The notes below the pieces were generated by a model. The model worked only from the letters and a program-made list of their open reading frames with translations, had not been told where the DNA came from and made no database searches. 64,000 nucleotides of DNA from Antedon mediterranea (lineage: Eukaryota; Echinodermata; Crinoidea; Comatulida; Antedonidae): positions 32,249,648 through 32,313,647 of the forward strand of contig NC_092673.1 of the NCBI RefSeq assembly GCF_964355755.1. The letters run 5' to 3'. The position numbers were made by a program, and so were the translations under genes. Below, one piece after another: positions 59,687 through 64,000 of this stretch (position 1 is its first letter; each line of letters starts with the position of its first letter).

Positions 59687-62600
59687 ATGGCGGCGAACGT
59701 CGAAGACGATGTTCGCATTGAAATTAAAACAAGTAGCGAAAATCTTATTTCTAGCGGTATGATTAGCAACGTAATAATATCAAATACATCTGGAAATCAT
59801 GTTCCTTTTAAACTTATTGAGAGTAGCGATAGAGTATGGATAGGCTTGTTAAAAAACCCGGAAATATTCGGGGACAACAACTACATCCGTGGTTTCGTAA
59901 ATGGGCCTGACGAGCTGGAGTCGATTTTGGAGGCTCACAAACGGGCAACTACATCGTCATTTAGTGTAAGGTACGGCGATAAATATTGTATCATATATCA
60001 AGTATTCGACTGCTATTTCATTAGTTTTGGTGAGAATATTCTAACGATGGGTAAACTAAACTTGAGTCCAATATATCTCGTGGTAGTAGAGGACTTTATG
60101 ATACCTATTTATAGGATTATAACTTTAACACATTAGGCGCAGGAGCCCCGGATAGCGTTACGAAGTCGTTAACTCTGTCAGCCCATGGTCAACCCAACTA
60201 ATGTGTTTTTCCCAAGGACAACTTATCAATAACTAAACTTTGTCACCACCCATAAGTGTGCTGTTCATTTCCTATTGACCAATGAACACCAATGTAACTG
60301 GACCTGAGTTTCTTGCTATTCGACCTTGGGTGCAAATTATACAATTAATTGATGTTAAGGCCACTGACTACTCTTTTCTGTATAGAAACACTGAATTGAC
60401 TGAATAATAAGAAAACCCTACAATAATTTCTACTACTACTTGATATGGTGTTATACAAGAACTATATTAAAAGAATTGAATGTATGGAGAATGAAAAGTT
60501 AAACGTTATAACTTATATGTAAAACATCACTTAGATGATATCTATCAGATATATCATTTTCTAAAAATTGTTTCATTAGTTAGAATAGATAACGGAAAAA
60601 CAATACCAATACTGATCTGGACTCGGAAATTCAAAATGTAGCAGGCAACGTTTCACCATTCCAATGAAAACTTTCAAGACAAACAAAGTATCATAATAAT
60701 CATGATATCCATTTTTATTTAATAGCGATAAATGGATATAAATATTTCGTCTTTTTTGTTATTTTGTGATGGAAAATATATTGAGTGAACATTGGCACTG
60801 AGCTTAAATGTTCCCCGTCCCCTTAATGTCCGCTTTATAGGAGTGTCCCCTCAGTAAGGATTTGCTGTTTTGCCCCTTAATAATAAATTATGATGTCCAT
60901 CTTATCCTCTCAATTTTAATGTGCTACACCCGATAATAGAATACACATCTAGCTCGTGTGTACTTTAAAGAACCTAGTACATCTTTCGAGACGAGTGGGG
61001 GGTTACCCCGGTGTATTATCACAGCCACTGATCACCAACTGGGCCCTATGGGAGACCAGTCTTTGACTGAAGAGGTTACCCAGTATAAATATATATTTCA
61101 ATTCAATTCAATAGAATAACTGTACAGTAGGCTCCCATTTGATGCAATGTGTTACCCAATGTGCTCAATTTGATTGTGCTACCCAAATCCATGCTATCCA
61201 TTTGAAATAATTTGCTATCCATTTGAAAGAATGTGCTACCCGATAATCCGTATAGAATAATGTACAGTACAATTACATATATCCATTTGATTGTGCTACC
61301 TAATGTGCTATCCATTTGAAATAATGTGCTATCCATTTGAAAGAATGTGCTATCCATTTGAAAGAATGTGCTACCCGATAATCCGTATAGAATAATGTAC
61401 AGTACAGTACTATATCCATTTGATTGTGCTACCCAATGTGCTATCCATTTGAAAGAATGTGCTATCCATTTGAAAGAATGTGCTACCCGATAATCCGTAT
61501 AGAATAATGTACAGTACTATATCCATTTGATTGTGCTACCTAATGTGCTATCCATTTGAAATAATGTGCTACCCGATAATCCTTATAGAATAATGTACAG
61601 TACTATATCCATTTGATTGTGCTACCCAATGTGCTATCCATTTGAAATAATGTGCTATCCATTTGAAATTATGTGCTATTTGAAAGAATGTGCTACCCGA
61701 TAATCCGTATAGAATAATTTACAGTACAATTACATCCATTTGATTGTGCTACCTAATGTGCTATCCATTTGAAATAATGTGCTATCCATTTGAAATAATG
61801 TGCTATCCATTTGAAAGAATGTGCTATCCATTTGAAATAATTTGCTATCCATTTGAAAGAATGTGCTACCCGATAATCCGTATAGAATAATGTACAGTAC
61901 TATATCCATTTGACTGTGCTACCTAATGTGCTATCCATTTGAAATATTGTGCTACCCGATAATCCTTATAGAATAATGTACAGTACTATATCTATTTGAT
62001 TGTGCTACCCAATGTGCTATCCATTTGAAATAATGTGCTATCCATTTGAAATAATGTGCTATCCATTTGAAATAATGTGCTATCCATTTGAAAGAATGTG
62101 CTATCCATTTGAAATAGGCCTAATGTGCTATCCATTTGAAAGAATGTGCTACCCGATAATCATAGAATAATGTACAGTACTATATCCATTTGATTGTGCT
62201 ACCTAATGTGCTATCCATTTGAAATAATGTGCTATCCATTTGAAAGAATGTGCTATCCATTTGAAAGAATGTGCTATCCATTTGAAAGAATGTGCTACCC
62301 GATAATCCGTATAGAATGCACAGTACAGTTATATCATAGTTATATCCATTTGATTGAGCTATCTATTGTGCTATCCGTTTGAACTAATGTGCTGTCTGTT
62401 TGAAATAATTCAGGTTTTTTTTTTTAATATGTTTTGCTATCCATTTTAAACGTGCTAAACAAGTTACATATTTGTTGATATAAATTTGCGGTACACCACG
62501 TAGGCCTATATTAGTTCTGAAAAGAACTGTTGAGTTGCTTGACGTTTTTCGATTTAGGCCTACTCCAAAGTCAAAGTCTCCAAAGCTATTCCATCATGCC

Positions 62601-63930
62601 GTATTCGGGGAATCGCCCACAAGTGTTTTCTCAGAGAAGGGTATGTTCTGTATGGGGTTCTGTATGCTATTTTTTAATAATGTACAAAAAATGAAATGAA
62701 AAATCATATTAATTATCGGTATGTACGGAGGAAGCTAGAACAAGACGAAGCGCGAAACAAATAAAAGCGCAGCGCGAAACATCTGAAATGATATACAATT
62801 TCTCAAAACATGAAAACACAGAATATATTATATTAATATAACTTTTTAATATTTCCAAAGGCTCGGACAAGGAAGAAGGGCTTTAAAAAACTGAATTGCT
62901 ATATGTTAGACCACATTTCCATAACTTTTCAAAACTCATCGAACCCTCTGCTAGTAGGCCTAATTAATATAGGAGCGTATCGCCAAATCATTAGAGAAAA
63001 AAAAACATGGCATGAAGATGTAATTAATCAAACAACGGCCAAAGAATACCAACAATTTTAATTTAGGTTTCGATTCGTAATTACTAATGTGGTGGACTAA
63101 GCCTAGTTTGAAACTATAGTGACCATTTATTTTAGAAAGAAAGATAGACAAATTTGTTTCTATCTCCATGTTATTGTTAATACCAAGGCACTTTTCAATT
63201 AAAAATTCTGGCCTAGTATTCTTGCAAGGTCGTCACAGCTCCAGTTACAAAGGTCGTCACAGCTCCAGTTACAAACGGTGATACAAAGTGTCAATCATTT
63301 GACCAGTGAACAGCCCACTGGTAGGATAGTCCTTGAAACCGTCCGTAAAACACATTAATCACTCACATCAGTCATGCCGCTAATGGTTGAAAACCTCACT
63401 TTTTGGAGTTTTCAAACGTAACGCTATCCGGGGCTCCTGCGCCTAATGAGTAGGCTTATCTGAATAGGCCTATCATTAGTGGCAAAAATGGTAAATTCAA
63501 TTTAACATATGATTTTATTAGGAACCATTTAAGTTTACCTGCATTGTTATTATCATTACTACTAGTAAAAGCTTAATTAGCCAGAATTATTGTCTCATTA
63601 AAAAGCCTACTTCATGTACAGGCTTATTTCAATTGTAGCAGTCCTATCCTAGGCTACATAAGTTTCTTTTAAATTCATATTTATATATTAACTTACCGTA
63701 TACTTATTTATATTATGATTGTTGTACAAATAAAGAACTTTTTGGTGTAAATTTACAGAACTTCAAATTCTAAACGTGACAAATCAGGCGCTTGGAAAAA
63801 GAACATCCAGCCTGTGTTTATTCGAAATTGGGAGCCAAAAATGAGGTTTGATTTTACTCCGTTTATTGTGGTGAAAGTGACGTACATGGAATGTGAATTT
63901 GGCAGAGACTACTGGCGCAAGGACAAAAAG
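59687..63930 (+). CDS. First two exons of an unrecognised protein, 3' incomplete
   Basis: ATG at 59687 lies in AACATGGCGGCG, a strong context; an upstream in-frame ATG at 59669 is weaker. Exon 1 is 59687-59970, ending in phase 2 at AG|GTACGG. Exon 2 is 63758/63759-63930, opened by ATTTACAG. Joined, they give 152 residues with no stop: an acidic N-terminus (VEDDVRIEIK), a middle with DELESILEAHKRATTSSFSV, and a basic-aromatic end (AWKKNIQPV, MRFDFTPFIVV, FGRDYWRKDKK). The end looks like the DNA-binding start of FAR1/ZSWIM-type or transcription-factor-like proteins, but this is a weak impression and I give no function. The final donor, AAG|GTTTCT, is poor. The intron is 3.8 kb, of which 3.3 kb is a transposable element. 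Confidence 0.55.
61113..62410. repeat. 21 bp minisatellite with higher-order structure
   Basis: The basic unit is TATCCATTTGAAATAATGTGC or its GAAAGAATGTGC variant, in runs of one to seven. The runs are broken by a longer block with CTACCCGATAATCCGTATAG and AATAATGTACAGTAC, which recurs about eight times. Frames over it (CYPFE or MDSTFFQ repeats) are artefacts of the 21 bp period. Confidence 0.92.
62411..63443. other. Right part of the 3.3 kb element, non-coding
   Basis: No coding frame recognised. A direct duplication, AAGGTCGTCACAGCTCCAG, lies at about 63226 and 63250. It ends in the right TIR. Confidence 0.5.
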
Positions 63931-64000
63931 GTTTCTATCTAGTGTAATTGTTAGATTGCTTATTTTATTTTGTAGGCCTATAATAAAATAAAATCGAATC

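Larger units (their letters stand above)
60136..63443. mobile_element. 3.3 kb TIR element with TA target sites
   Basis: GGCGCAGGAGCCCCGG plus ATAGCGTTACG at 60136 is repeated in exact inverse at the right end (to 63443). Both ends are bordered by TA (60134-60135, 63444-63445). TA duplication is typical of Tc1/mariner-type insertion. The interior has no transposase frame. It holds a retroelement tail ending TTCAATTCAATTCAAT near 61095-61112 and a 1.3 kb minisatellite. The TIRs are ~30 bp and look undamaged. Confidence 0.82.

Noticed and set aside
61103-62382. Frames with repeated MDSTFFQ or MCYPFER
   Set aside because: They are products of the 21 bp minisatellite.

Overview
This is a window of animal nuclear DNA. 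It is AT-rich, the genes have many small exons with GT..AG introns and long repeat-filled introns, and the gene set is metazoan: a mitochondrial arginyl-tRNA synthetase, the TBP repressor Dr1/NC2-beta, an ADAMTS-like matrix protein and the epithelial junction protein AJM1. The heavy load of short inverted-repeat elements, the foldback elements made of tandem repeats and the constant recurrence of the palindrome TAGGCCTA suggest an invertebrate deuterostome, most likely an echinoderm. That placement is inference; no marker here fixes the species.

Layout. 1-12.7 kb holds no gene I can support. It contains a foldback-type inverted repeat cut by the window edge (1-1283), a hairpin repeat array (2.65-3.56 kb) and an 8.1 kb inverted structure (4625-12734), in which two arrays of a ~101 bp monomer face each other across a core that contains a second, smaller foldback. 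12968-16956 (+) is RARS2 in 13 exons, with a one-base frame break in exon 11 and an intronic minisatellite that grew out of the exon 10 splice donor. 17.1-20.6 kb is a nest of TIR elements. Two ~625 bp copies in opposite orientation sit at TTAA sites, and the empty form of one of these sites survives at 2.48 kb. 21017-22519 (+) is DR1 in three exons. 22.5-28.9 kb is repeat-rich intergenic DNA. About 29.2-45.0 kb (+) is an ADAMTSL gene of 17 coding exons: signal peptide, TSP1, cysteine-rich, spacer, long linker, six TSP1 and PLAC. 45-49.2 kb is intergenic and includes a ~200 bp palindrome. 49242-55014 (-) is AJM1, made of one 4 kb exon plus a small first exon. A second upstream exon (56674-58204, -) encodes a membrane-anchored acidic segment and ends in the same splice phase, so it may be an alternative AJM1 start. 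59687-63930 (+) holds the first two exons of an unrecognised gene whose intron is almost filled by a 3.3 kb TIR element with TA target duplications.

The genes are ordinary housekeeping or matrix/junction genes with no evident common pathway. The unusual content is in the non-coding DNA: at least ten copies of one palindromic MITE, several other TIR families, four sizeable minisatellites, foldback elements and many perfect palindromes. No bacterial-type operon, CRISPR or defence system is present. Exon borders were read by eye from splice signals, reading phase and family similarity; no alignment was run.
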